Source: an uncultured Rubrobacteraceae bacterium
GTDB taxonomy: Bacteria; Actinomycetota; Rubrobacteria; Rubrobacterales; Rubrobacteraceae
Direction of reading: 5' to 3'
DNA: 64,000 nucleotides
Assembly (NCBI GenBank): GCA_902806085.1
Contig: CADCVH010000051.1
Coordinates: forward strand, 1 to 64,000
The notes beneath the pieces are model-generated. The model made no database searches and was not told where the DNA came from. It saw only the letters and a program-made list of their open reading frames with translations. Both the position numbers and the translations under genes were made by a program. How positions within the stretch are numbered: position 1 is the first letter of the stretch; each line of letters begins with the position of its first letter. Shown in pieces: positions 1-7,517 of the stretch.

Positions 1-134
1 GATAAGGAGCGGTTCGTAAGCCCTCGAAAGGTCCGGGAGGGCGATTAGCGTAGAGGGACCGGGGCTACAGCGCTCCCGGCCCCTTCGTCGTTCGCCGCCC
101 CGGTCCTCGACCCCCCCCGGCGCGGGGGCCGCCG
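1..134. other. unassigned window edge
   Basis: No coding frame, tRNA or clear hairpin could be supported here. GC-rich sequence with dispersed complementary G- and C-runs precedes the tandem repeat. It may belong to a feature that begins outside the window. Confidence 0.3.
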
Positions 135-247
135 TTCTCGGCTATGCCTTCTCGGCTATGCCTTCTCGGCTATGCCTTCTCGGCTATGCCTTCTCGGCTA
201 TGCCTTCTCGGCTATGCCTTCTCGGCTATGCCTTCTCGGCTATGCCT
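135..247. repeat. 14-bp tandem repeat, about 8 copies
   Basis: The unit TTCTCGGCTATGCC is repeated head to tail about eight times without visible variation. The unit length is not a multiple of three. Read on the minus strand, each unit contains a TAG, and one of these is the stop codon of the PRC-barrel gene, so the array begins exactly at that gene's 3' end. Perfect copies suggest recent expansion or frequent slippage. Confidence 0.9.
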
Positions 248-551
248 GGCCGCGCCCCTCGTAGTGCTCGCGCAGGGCGGCATCGTAGGCGCCGGAGGGG
301 TCTTCTATCTCCGGGGCGGACCCTATCGTGGCGGCGTCGTACGGGACGGTTGCCCGTTCGGCTTCGACGTCCACTTCCACCTTCTCGGCGGGGACGGCGC
401 GCCCGTTCACGACCACGTATTTCAGGACGTCGCTCACCGCCTCGTAGACGGTGTCGTGGACCCGGCCGACCTCCGCGCCGGAGGGGTCGAGGACGGCGTA
501 GCCCTCCACTTGCGTGAACGGGTTGCTCGCGCGGCGGTCTTCGCTGTCCAT
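240..551 (-). CDS. PRC-barrel domain protein
   Basis: This is a 103-residue protein. Residues about 12-70 read as a PRC-barrel (FTQVEGYAVLDPSG, then GRVHDTVYE, then KYVVVNGRAVPAEKV), the small beta-barrel fold found in RimM, photosynthetic reaction centre subunit H and many actinobacterial stress-related proteins. The ATG is preceded by a good ribosome site (GGAGG, 7 bases away). The stop codon lies in the 14-bp tandem repeat. The acidic tail (EIEDPSGAYDAALREHYEG) has no assigned role. The exact function is unknown; PRC-barrels usually mediate protein or ligand contacts. Confidence 0.75.
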   Translation of the reverse strand: MDSEDRRASNPFTQVEGYAVLDPSGAEVGRVHDTVYEAVSDVLKYVVVNGRAVPAEKVEVDVEAERATVPYDAATIGSAPEIEDPSGAYDAALREHYEGRGQA

Positions 552-588
552 GGCTCGTCCTCCGGTGGCGGGGGTTGGTGTATGTGCG

Positions 589-605
589 TATGATACTTTG
601 GCGTG
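589..605 (+). promoter_or_regulatory. -10 element with leaderless start
   Basis: TATGAT at 589-594 sits eight bases before the GTG at 603, so transcription would start at or next to the start codon. No Shine-Dalgarno sequence is visible. A -35 match is poor. Confidence 0.45.
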
Positions 606-1586
606 GGAGTCGGAGCCGTTTATCGGAGAGACGCACGGGGGCTGAAGGCTTTCTCGCTGTTTTACGTGGTTCTTATGGCGGCCTCGCTGCTTCTGGTCCA
701 CGCCTCCTCCTACGATCCCCCGGTCTCCTTCGTCCCGCTCTACCTCGTCGCCTCGGTCGGGATAATCGTGGCGGCCGCGGTCGTGCCGCTCTTGCCGGCG
801 GAGCAGTTCACGGGCGGGTTCTGCGGCGGCGTCTACGCGTTCTACGCGGCCGTCGTCGCCATGATGGTCTTCTTTACGGGCGGCCCTTCGAGCGAGCTCT
901 ACGTGGTGTTCTTTCCGCTGCTGCTCGCCTCCGCGCTGCACGGCATTTGGAGGGTGGTGCTCGCGGTCCTCGCCGCCGGGCTGTTTTGCTACGGGCTCGC
1001 GGTGCTGCCGGGGCTTCTCGAGTCCGGGACGGGCGAGGAGGTGGCGGCCTCGGTCTTCTACCGGCTGGGCATGCTGGGGTTGACGGGTCTCTTCCTGGCC
1101 TACGCCTCGCGGGGCGTCGCCGGGCCGGGGGAAGAGGATCGGGGGATGGTGCCGGAGGACGGGGGTTCGGTGCTGATGGAGCAGGCCGAGGAGGAGATCT
1201 CCGCGCCCGGGGGGGCGCCCGTCGCCGTGATCCTGGTGGACCCGGGCGACGTGAGGGACCTCGATCTCCTGCTCGACCGGATAGAGGCGCGCATAGGGGA
1301 GCCGGTCCCGCTCGACGAGGGAAACCTCTTCGGCATGGTCGTCGGCGGGGTGGACAACGCGGGCGCGGAGAGCGCGGCGCGGCGGACCCTGGCGGCGGCG
1401 AGATCCCTGGGCGCCGGGGAGACGCGGGCAGGCGCGGCGATCTACCCCCGCGACGCGGCCTCCGCGGGGGACCTGCTGGTCGCGGCCGGAAAGGCGCTCG
1501 AGGCCTCCTTCGAGGTCGAGGGGCCGAGCGCCATCGCGATCTCGGGCAGAAACGCCCCCGAAGAAAACTACCGCGCAGCCCGCTAG
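603..1586 (+). CDS. membrane protein with degenerate GGDEF-like domain
   Basis: This is a 327-residue protein. The first ~175 residues hold five or six hydrophobic segments (about 17-34, 46-66, 76-93, 100-135 and 150-170). The remainder has the length and C-terminal signature of a diguanylate cyclase GGDEF domain, including GAAIYPRDAASAGDLLVAAG, which matches the usual conserved stretch before the last helix. The catalytic GG(D/E)EF loop is not present; the equivalent stretch reads NLFGMVVGGV. It is therefore probably not a cyclase but a sensor or a degenerate c-di-GMP-type receptor. The GTG start is chosen because of the -10 box immediately upstream. Confidence 0.6.
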   Translation: MGVGAVYRRDARGLKAFSLFYVVLMAASLLLVHASSYDPPVSFVPLYLVASVGIIVAAAVVPLLPAEQFTGGFCGGVYAFYAAVVAMMVFFTGGPSSELYVVFFPLLLASALHGIWRVVLAVLAAGLFCYGLAVLPGLLESGTGEEVAASVFYRLGMLGLTGLFLAYASRGVAGPGEEDRGMVPEDGGSVLMEQAEEEISAPGGAPVAVILVDPGDVRDLDLLLDRIEARIGEPVPLDEGNLFGMVVGGVDNAGAESAARRTLAAARSLGAGETRAGAAIYPRDAASAGDLLVAAGKALEASFEVEGPSAIAISGRNAPEENYRAAR

Positions 1587-1638
1587 CTTTTAGCACGGTG
1601 CCTCCGGAGGAGGCGTGATCCAATCGTGGCTTGCAACC

Positions 1639-1670
1639 TTGATGGGGGCCGTCCGTACCGATGCTATAAT
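1639..1670 (+). promoter_or_regulatory. extended -10 promoter of the pspA operon
   Basis: TATAAT at 1665-1670 is a perfect -10 hexamer preceded by TGC, giving an extended -10 (TGnTATAAT). The best -35 (TTGATG, 1639-1644) has a 20-base spacer, too long to be strong, but an extended -10 does not need it. Transcription would begin near 1677, about 43 bases before the pspA ATG. Confidence 0.6.
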
Positions 1671-1719
1671 TCACCATTGACTTTGCAGGCTCGACGACAG
1701 CCGGGGGTGGGCGGCCCAG

Positions 1720-2463
1720 ATGGGAAGATTTACTAGAGCGATCCGCGGCTTTTTCGGGAAGTTCCTTTCCGGGGTCGAGCAACGCAACCCCGAGATACTT
1801 CTCGAAAACGCCGTTCAGGACGAGCTCGAGAACTTGAAGAAGCTCCAGGTCGCGGCGGCCCGGACCATGGCCTACGAGAAGATGCTCGCCAACGACGCCG
1901 CGAGCAAGCAGAAGACCCTGACCGTAAAGGAGCGCCAGGCCCGCGAGCTCGCGGGCCGCGGCCAGCGCGCCGCCGCCGTCGAGGTCGTCCAGCAGAAGCA
2001 GGAGGCCCAGACCCAGCTCGCCGAGATCGAGGGCAGGCTAGAGGAGGCGCGCAAGAACTCCCAGGAGATGGAGCGGGCCTTCCGCGACCAGGAGCGGCGC
2101 TACAACGACGTGGCGCGCGAGCGGGCCGCCCTCATGGAAGAGAACCAGCGCGCCCGGGCGCTGCGCACCGCAAACGACGCGAGGGCCCAGATCTCCCTCT
2201 CCGATTCGAGCAGGGACCTCGAGAAGGCCCGCCAGTCCATCCGCCAGGCCTCCTACGAGGCCGAGGCCGTGGGGGAGCTGGGCACCAGCGAGACGGAGCG
2301 CCAGATCGCCGCCGCCGAGGTGGACATAAAGCGCCTCGACGCCGAGCGCGAGCTCGAGATGATGGAGATAGAGATGGGCCTCAAGGAGCCCGAGCCTATA
2401 GAGGCAGCCCCCACAGAAGAGCCGCCCGAAGGGCCGCGGCCGGAGGAAGGGCCGCGTGGGTAG
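1720..2463 (+). CDS. pspA: PspA/IM30 (ESCRT-III-like) envelope stress protein
   Basis: This 247-residue protein is almost entirely coiled coil and opens with the amphipathic helix typical of the family (RFTRAIRGFFGKFLSGVEQ). Family members coat the inner face of the cytoplasmic membrane, oligomerise like ESCRT-III and protect membranes under stress. The length fits PspA (220-260), with a Pro/Glu-rich tail of about 30 residues added. It heads a four-gene run in which each stop overlaps the next start, so the downstream proteins are likely translated together and may act as its partners. An extended -10 promoter lies just upstream. Confidence 0.9.
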   Translation: MGRFTRAIRGFFGKFLSGVEQRNPEILLENAVQDELENLKKLQVAAARTMAYEKMLANDAASKQKTLTVKERQARELAGRGQRAAAVEVVQQKQEAQTQLAEIEGRLEEARKNSQEMERAFRDQERRYNDVARERAALMEENQRARALRTANDARAQISLSDSSRDLEKARQSIRQASYEAEAVGELGTSETERQIAAAEVDIKRLDAERELEMMEIEMGLKEPEPIEAAPTEEPPEGPRPEEGPRG

Positions 2464-3244
2464 CGGCGCCTCCCGGCATCTGGTCAGGCTGGTCCCGTTT
2501 GGGTCGTTCTCGGGGCTCGCCGTGCTAGAAGCGATGGGTCCCGACCCGACCTACTGGCTGGCAGGCCTCTTCGGGGCCGGGGCCGCGTTTACGGGGAAGC
2601 GGCTCCTGGACCGGCGGGGCAACGCGCGCCGGGAGCTGTCGCGACGGGCGCGGGAGAACGTCAAAGAGCTCGAACGCATAGCCAGGGAGGACCGCATCGC
2701 CGCGCCCCAGACCAAACGCCTGGCGGGGTTGCAGGCGGGGGTCATCGAGAGCTGGGAGCTTCTCCCCGAGCAGTACAGGCCGCTCCTGGACGAGGACATC
2801 TTTACCATCGTGGGCGAGGTGGGCGACGCGGCGCGGCTCGCGCGGCGGCGGGCGCTCTTGCGGCGGCACCTGGAGGGCCTGAACCGGCGTGAGATCTCCG
2901 GCCGCATCAAGGGCCTCGAGAAGGACCTGGCCCGGCTGGAAGAAGGCTCGCCCCTGCGGTCGCCGTTCGAGGCCGCGCTTGAGGGGCGGCGGGGCGAGCT
3001 CGCCGGCTACGCGGACATACTCGACGGCATCAGCATGATAAACGCCCAGCTTGAGAGCGCCGAGAGCCTGCTCGGCAACCTGCGCGGCGAGTTGCTCGCG
3101 GTGGACAACAGGCTCTCCTCCGGGCCGCTGGACCCGCGTCTCCAGCAGCTCAAGGAGCGGGTCGCGTACTTCCGGCGCGGCCTGGACGAGGTCACGAGAA
3201 GCGTGGAGTCACTGCCCGCTACGGAGAGGATGGCGGCGAGATGA
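2456..3244 (+). CDS. membrane-anchored coiled-coil protein of the pspA operon
   Basis: This 262-residue protein starts with GTG inside the last codons of pspA, so its translation is probably coupled. A single hydrophobic stretch (WLAGLFGAGAAFTGKRLL, about residues 32-50) is followed by long charged helices. I do not recognise a named family. A PspA partner that tethers or senses at the membrane is an inference from operon position and topology only. Confidence 0.7.
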   Translation: MGSGASRHLVRLVPFGSFSGLAVLEAMGPDPTYWLAGLFGAGAAFTGKRLLDRRGNARRELSRRARENVKELERIAREDRIAAPQTKRLAGLQAGVIESWELLPEQYRPLLDEDIFTIVGEVGDAARLARRRALLRRHLEGLNRREISGRIKGLEKDLARLEEGSPLRSPFEAALEGRRGELAGYADILDGISMINAQLESAESLLGNLRGELLAVDNRLSSGPLDPRLQQLKERVAYFRRGLDEVTRSVESLPATERMAAR

Positions 3245-3912
3245 GCGAAGATCGCACCAACCGGCAGAGCTTTTTCGCCCGGATGTTCAAGGAGCACGAG
3301 CAAGACGACGGGACCTCGATCTACTCCCGCCAGGAGATAGGGGCCGGGGAGGGCGGCGATCGCGAGGGCGTGCCCCACTCGCGGTCCTTCACCGTCGAGC
3401 GTGCCGCCGAGGTCATAAAGAACCTCCCGCCCGAGGTCCCGCGCCCGGCCGCCGTCCGTATCGTGCGCCAGACGCTCGAGGCGGCGGGCATAGACGTAAA
3501 CGAGCTCGATTCCTCGACCAGGGCCAGGGAGTCCCGGTTGGAGTCCGAGATAGACCTCAGCGAGGACCGCATCCGCAAGCTCAAGGATGACACGGAAGAC
3601 GTGATCCGCAACCTCGAAGACCAGATCCGCAAAGCCCGCGAAGCCCGCAACTTCGGTGTCACCGAGCAGGAACGCAAGATAGATGTCGCCGAAAGTGGCC
3701 TGGAAGACATAGACCTGGTGCGCAGCTTCTTCGGTCTCCCGCAGGGCGAACCGGCAGAGGAGCCCGAAAGGCCCCCCGAGGAGACCACCGCGGGCGACGA
3801 GACCCAGGTGATAGAGGGCGTCGGCGAGGACGACACGCAGGTCCTGAGGCAGCCCGGCCCGCTCTCCGACTCCGAGGATTACTGGAACACCCGGGACGAA
3901 CGCGGTCAGTGA
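3241..3912 (+). CDS. hypothetical acidic coiled-coil protein of the pspA operon
   Basis: This is a 223-residue protein whose ATG overlaps the previous stop (ATGA). A short N-terminal segment (FFARMFKE) is followed by a predicted helical domain at about residues 50-85. A heptad-like coiled coil at 95-150 comes next, and then a Pro/Glu/Asp-rich disordered tail. No named family is recognised. Strict coupling to pspA on one side and a J-domain gene on the other suggests a role in the same envelope-stress complex. Confidence 0.7.
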   Translation: MSEDRTNRQSFFARMFKEHEQDDGTSIYSRQEIGAGEGGDREGVPHSRSFTVERAAEVIKNLPPEVPRPAAVRIVRQTLEAAGIDVNELDSSTRARESRLESEIDLSEDRIRKLKDDTEDVIRNLEDQIRKAREARNFGVTEQERKIDVAESGLEDIDLVRSFFGLPQGEPAEEPERPPEETTAGDETQVIEGVGEDDTQVLRQPGPLSDSEDYWNTRDERGQ

Positions 3913-4427
3913 GCATCCCGCGTCGCATCGGCCGCCTCGCCAGCGGCCTGCTCTCTAACATCCAGGAGGACGAGCGTGTCCGCGAGCGCCTCCGCACCGG
4001 CCGCGAACGCGGCGAGACCCTGAGGGGTGCCTTCGAGGCCGCCCTCAGGGGGGCCCAGGAGGAGCTGCGCCGCTCCGAAGAACGCCGCCGCGCCGAGGGG
4101 GGCGGGCCTACGGGATCCACCTTCGCCGGCACCCGAAACACCCGGCAAAGCTCTGGCCGCGCCTCTGGCCGCACTTCGGGTCGGACCTCCTCGACCTTCG
4201 CCCCGCTCAAGTACCCGCCGAACGTGCTCTCGGCCTACGACAGGCTCGGCCTCGTCCCGGGCGTGCCGATGGACGAGGTCGACCGCAAGCGAAGGGAGCT
4301 CGTCAAGCGCTTCCACCCGGACAGGTTCCCCGACCCGGACAAGCGCGCCCGCGCCGAGAAGGTGACCGCGGAGATAAACGCCGCCCACGACACCATAGAA
4401 CGCCACGCCTCGCGCAAGTCGCGGTAG
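3909..4427 (+). CDS. J-domain protein with C-terminal J domain
   Basis: This 172-residue protein starts with GTG overlapping the previous stop (GTGA). Residues about 105-168 are a J domain with the HPD motif (KRFHPDRFPDPDKR) that stimulates the ATPase of DnaK-type Hsp70. Unlike DnaJ, the J domain is at the C-terminus, behind a charged helical region and a Ser/Arg/Thr-rich linker. Its place as the last gene of the pspA operon suggests it recruits Hsp70 to PspA assemblies, perhaps for disassembly. That role is inferred from context. Confidence 0.8.
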   Translation: MSIPRRIGRLASGLLSNIQEDERVRERLRTGRERGETLRGAFEAALRGAQEELRRSEERRRAEGGGPTGSTFAGTRNTRQSSGRASGRTSGRTSSTFAPLKYPPNVLSAYDRLGLVPGVPMDEVDRKRRELVKRFHPDRFPDPDKRARAEKVTAEINAAHDTIERHASRKSR

Positions 4428-4527
4428 GACGGTATTCGGAGGGCACCCCGCGGACCGCGTAAACCGCTTGCCGGCGGTACGCGGCCCGGTTGCGTTTGTC
4501 GTCTCCCGTCGCGGGAAGGATCGGGCG

Positions 4528-5070
4528 ATGCAAGTCTTTTTGGAGACCGAGCGGTTGGTGTTGCGCCGGTTCACCGGGGCCGACGCCGGTGACCTGTTCG
4601 AGCTCGACGGGGATCCCGAGGTCATGCGCTTCCTCACCGGGGGCAAACCGATGCCCCGCGAGGTGATCCTGGCCGAGACCCTGCCCCGGTTCCCGCGTTC
4701 TTACGGGCGTCTCGGGGGGTTGGGCTACTGGGCCTCCCTAGAGAGATCCCCCGGCGGGTTTCTGGGTTGGTTCGCGTTGCACCCCTCGGAGGGCGGCGAT
4801 CAGGACGAGGCCGACCTCGGCTACCGGCTGCGCAGGCCCGCCTGGGGCAAGGGTTACGCTACCGAAGGGGCGCGTGCCCTGATCCACAAAGGCTTCACGG
4901 AGCTCGGCGTGGGGCGCGTGGTGGCGGAGACTGTGGCGGCCAACGCCGCCTCCCGACGCGTGATGGAGAAGGCGGGCCTGTACGCGCTGACGAGGACCGG
5001 CTGGGAGCTGCGGGGAGCGGCGGACCCCGGGCGGCCATCGGCCCGGCGCGGGATCGGACGCGCGGGGTAG
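4528..5070 (+). CDS. GNAT acetyltransferase, RimJ/RimL type, internally shortened
   Basis: This is a 180-residue N-acetyltransferase (LETERLVLRRFTGADAGDLF, the acetyl-CoA loop RRPAWGKGYATEG, then NAASRRVMEKAGL). The ATG has a good ribosome site (GGAAGGA, 8 bases away). From memory of the family, about 20-25 residues should separate MEKAGL from the closing YALTR segment. Here MEKAGL is joined directly to YALTRTGWELR, as if an in-frame internal deletion occurred, and the remaining tail is Arg/Gly-rich. Activity may be lost. The substrate is unknown. Confidence 0.7.
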   Translation: MQVFLETERLVLRRFTGADAGDLFELDGDPEVMRFLTGGKPMPREVILAETLPRFPRSYGRLGGLGYWASLERSPGGFLGWFALHPSEGGDQDEADLGYRLRRPAWGKGYATEGARALIHKGFTELGVGRVVAETVAANAASRRVMEKAGLYALTRTGWELRGAADPGRPSARRGIGRAG

Positions 5071-5079
5071 CGGGGAACG

Positions 5080-5831
5080 TTGGCGAGCGCCAGGGAGGAA
5101 TGGGACCGGATCTTCTCCCGGCTTGACCACGATCCCGGCGGCGAAGATGCCTGGCTGGAACGCTGGCGGCCCCTCTTCGAGGCGAACCGTAACGCGCCCA
5201 TCCTCGACCTCGGCTGCGGCGCCGGGGATGACGCCCGCTCCCTCACGCGCTGGGGCCTCGAAGTCGTCGCCGCGGATTTCTCCGAAAAGGCGCTGCGGGC
5301 AACCCGAAGGCGCGCCCCGCGGGCCGAGACGAAGAACGTGGACCTCACCCGCGGCCTGTCCTTCCCCAACGACCACTTTGCGGTAATCATCGCCAGCCTC
5401 TCCCTCCACTACTTCCCTGGACTGAGGCCGTCGAGATCCTGGGAGACGTTCGACGCTGCCTGACCCCAAACGGCCACCTTCTGGCCCGCCTAAACTCGAC
5501 GAGGGACTCCTACTACGCCGCCGCGCGGAAAGAGGAGATCGAGCCAAACTTTTACCTCGTGAACGGCTACCCGAAACGCCTCTTCGACCGCCGAGGCGTA
5601 GAAGCGCTCTTCGCCCGCAACTGGACCCTGGCGAGCGCCGCCGAACGGACCACGGTCCGCTACGGCAACGAAAAAACGCTGTGGGAGATCGTCGCGAAAA
5701 AGCGAACAAGAAGCGAAAAAACGAGCGCACCCGGGCCCGCACGATCGTTCTCCCGTTCCCCGCAGCATCTATCCGAAAGCGGCAGCCAAGAACTGACCGT
5801 TGAAAGCGAAGGTAGAGTCGGAGCGTGCTAA
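5080..5831 (+). pseudogene. class I SAM methyltransferase, frameshifted
   Basis: The N-terminal frame has the SAM-binding motif ILDLGCGAGDDARSL and continues to SLSLHYFP, then leaves the family pattern and stops at 5463. The next frame continues the family exactly (WTEAVEILGDVRRCLTPNGH, then LARLNSTRDSYY, then GYPKRLFDRRGVEALF). Adding one C near 5412-5420 restores one reading frame. The intact product would be about 210-250 residues. The TTG start lies close behind the acetyltransferase gene. The frameshift may be a real mutation or a sequencing error in a C run. Confidence 0.75.
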
Positions 5832-6448
5832 ACGAGCTCGCCGCGCACTATGAGGCGGTTCTCGAAGGTGGGTATCGGTACGCAGGTCTGGAGGGAGACC
5901 ACCGTCTTGCCCTCCACGGGGTACGTCACCCAGGTATCGTCGGGCTCGACGGTCAGCCGGTCGTAGACCCTGAAGGTGTACGTCCGGCCGTCGGCGCTCT
6001 TCAGGAAGATCTCATCCCCGGGCATGAGCTTTTCGAGGTCATAGAAGGCGCGCGGCACGCGGGTCCAGGGATAGCCCAGCGCGTGCCCCGCGATAAAGGT
6101 GTTCGACCCTCTCTCCCACGGCAGGCCGCTCTCCTGCATGCGCAGCACGCCTTCCCGGTCGAGATCCGCCTGCCGGAAACCCGTCGGCACCGCCACGTCC
6201 TTCAGGCCGAGCGCCGGAACGGTAAGCGTCAGGTTCTTCGCCGTGGACGGGTCCGGTGAGACGGGCGTGCCCGCGGGTGGGGTCCGCGGTTCCCGGGGGC
6301 CCTCGCCGAGGAGGGCGCCGGTGTTCTTTACCTCCTGGGTGCGGATCTCGATCGACGACGTTTCCTCCTCGGGCCAGATCGGCAGAAACAGCAGGCAGAG
6401 CGTGGCCAGGGAGGCCACGAAGAACGCCGTTTTACGACCGCCGAACAC
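5828..6448 (-). CDS. class E/D-type sortase (transpeptidase)
   Basis: From the GTG at 6448 this is a 206-residue protein: a short cytoplasmic start, one membrane anchor (residues 7-25), a Pro-rich linker and a sortase beta-barrel. The catalytic residues are visible: His122 in AGHALGYPW, Cys189 in SLQTCVPIP and Arg198 in FENRLIVRG. Sortases join sorting-signal proteins to cell-wall peptidoglycan outside the membrane; no LPXTG-type substrate is seen in this window. A longer reading from 6568 would overlap the divergent gene. The GTG sits 8 bases after a TATACT -10 box, indicating a leaderless transcript. Confidence 0.85.
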   Translation of the reverse strand: MFGGRKTAFFVASLATLCLLFLPIWPEEETSSIEIRTQEVKNTGALLGEGPREPRTPPAGTPVSPDPSTAKNLTLTVPALGLKDVAVPTGFRQADLDREGVLRMQESGLPWERGSNTFIAGHALGYPWTRVPRAFYDLEKLMPGDEIFLKSADGRTYTFRVYDRLTVEPDDTWVTYPVEGKTVVSLQTCVPIPTFENRLIVRGELV

Positions 6449-6497
6449 CCTTCGGGAGTATAACAGTGGGCCCTCATTTGCCGTTAGAATAGACCGC
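6449..6497. promoter_or_regulatory. compact divergent promoter pair, both leaderless
   Basis: On the minus strand TATACT (6457-6462) precedes the sortase GTG by 8 bases. On the plus strand TAGAAT (6485-6490) precedes the recombinase ATG by 7 bases. Neither start has a ribosome site, so both mRNAs probably begin at the start codon. No good -35 hexamer is evident for either. Confidence 0.55.
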
Positions 6498-7331
6498 ATG
6501 AAGATAGAAGCCCTGATCGAAGACTTCTCCGCCGACCTCTCGGAAGATCCGGGCACGAGCCCGCGCACGGCCGAGTTCTACCTGGCCGACCTGCGCGAGT
6601 TCGCCCGCTTCCTCGCCGGCAGGGGGGTGGAGGAGGCGGAAGACCTCGGCGTGGGGGCGGTGATGGACTTCCGCAACCACCTGCTCGGGGAGAACCGCAA
6701 GCGCTTCACCGTCTACCGCAAGGACGCGGCGGTCAGGCGCTTTCTTGATTGGGCGAGGACCTCCTCTGAGGCAGAGTTGGACTTCGATCCCATCGAGCCC
6801 ATGCACCAGCCGCTCGACCAGAAGATCGTCTCCCTGGAGGACGAGGAGGCCGACCAGCTCCTCTCGTTCCCGACGAACACGCTCGACTCCGCCCGGGACG
6901 CCGCGGTTATAAGGCTCATGCTCGACACGGGGGTGACGGTCGGGGAGATCCGGGGCCTCCTCAGGAGCGACGTGGACCTAGAGGCCGCCCAGGTCCAGCT
7001 CGGCGGACCCGGCTCCCACCTCGCCGGCCGCGCCCGGCGACTCGCGCCCGAGACCGTCCAGGCCCTCCGGCGCTACCTGCGTATGCGCGAGGACGAGACG
7101 CCGGAGCTGATCGTCGGTCGGGCCGCCCGGCCCGTCACCACCTCCAAGTCCCTCCAGAGCGCGATCTGGAAGCGTTGCGACGCGGTCGGGATGTGGCGCG
7201 TCTCGCCCATGGTCCTGCGCCACACCTTCGCCGTCCGGCTGCTCCGCCGCGGCGCCACCCTAAACGAGTTGAAAGAGGCCCTCGGCGTGCGCGACACTTC
7301 GAACATAGGCGTCTACAAGAAGTTCGTGTAG
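6498..7331 (+). CDS. XerC/D-type tyrosine recombinase, degenerate active site
   Basis: This is a 277-residue protein with a SAM-like core-binding domain (1-95) and a catalytic-type domain (110-277). The family Arg I (R152 in GEIRGL), Arg II (R241 in VLRHTFA) and Tyr (Y273 in GVYKKF) are present. The box-II His, three residues before Arg II, is Met238, and the His/Trp of the LGH motif is Val264. The usual beta-strand Lys is not evident either. The protein may bind or bridge DNA with poor or no strand-exchange activity. It is short at the C-terminus and divergent from the sortase gene. Confidence 0.75.
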   Translation: MKIEALIEDFSADLSEDPGTSPRTAEFYLADLREFARFLAGRGVEEAEDLGVGAVMDFRNHLLGENRKRFTVYRKDAAVRRFLDWARTSSEAELDFDPIEPMHQPLDQKIVSLEDEEADQLLSFPTNTLDSARDAAVIRLMLDTGVTVGEIRGLLRSDVDLEAAQVQLGGPGSHLAGRARRLAPETVQALRRYLRMREDETPELIVGRAARPVTTSKSLQSAIWKRCDAVGMWRVSPMVLRHTFAVRLLRRGATLNELKEALGVRDTSNIGVYKKFV

Positions 7332-7458
7332 GGCCGTCTCGCACACCCTGCGGACCTGTACCGTAACCAAATAGGGTCCCGCAGCGTCCAAGCCTTCGGA
7401 ACAGACAAAAACGACGCGTAGCAGGCCCGGTCCTGGATCACCAGAAGGTTTGCGTGCG

Positions 7459-7486
7459 TGTGCGGCATGGCACAATAACTTATAGT
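7459..7486 (+). promoter_or_regulatory. sigma-70-type promoter of the repeat-protein cluster
   Basis: TTGCGT (7459-7464), a 16-base spacer and TATAGT (7481-7486) precede the GTG at 7518 by about 31 bases, leaving a short 5' leader. The flanking sequence is notably AT-rich for this genome. It is the first gene of the 7.5-14.2 kb block. Confidence 0.55.
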
Positions 7487-7517
7487 CGGTCTTTAAATAG
7501 CAATCGGGGGTCCTCGG

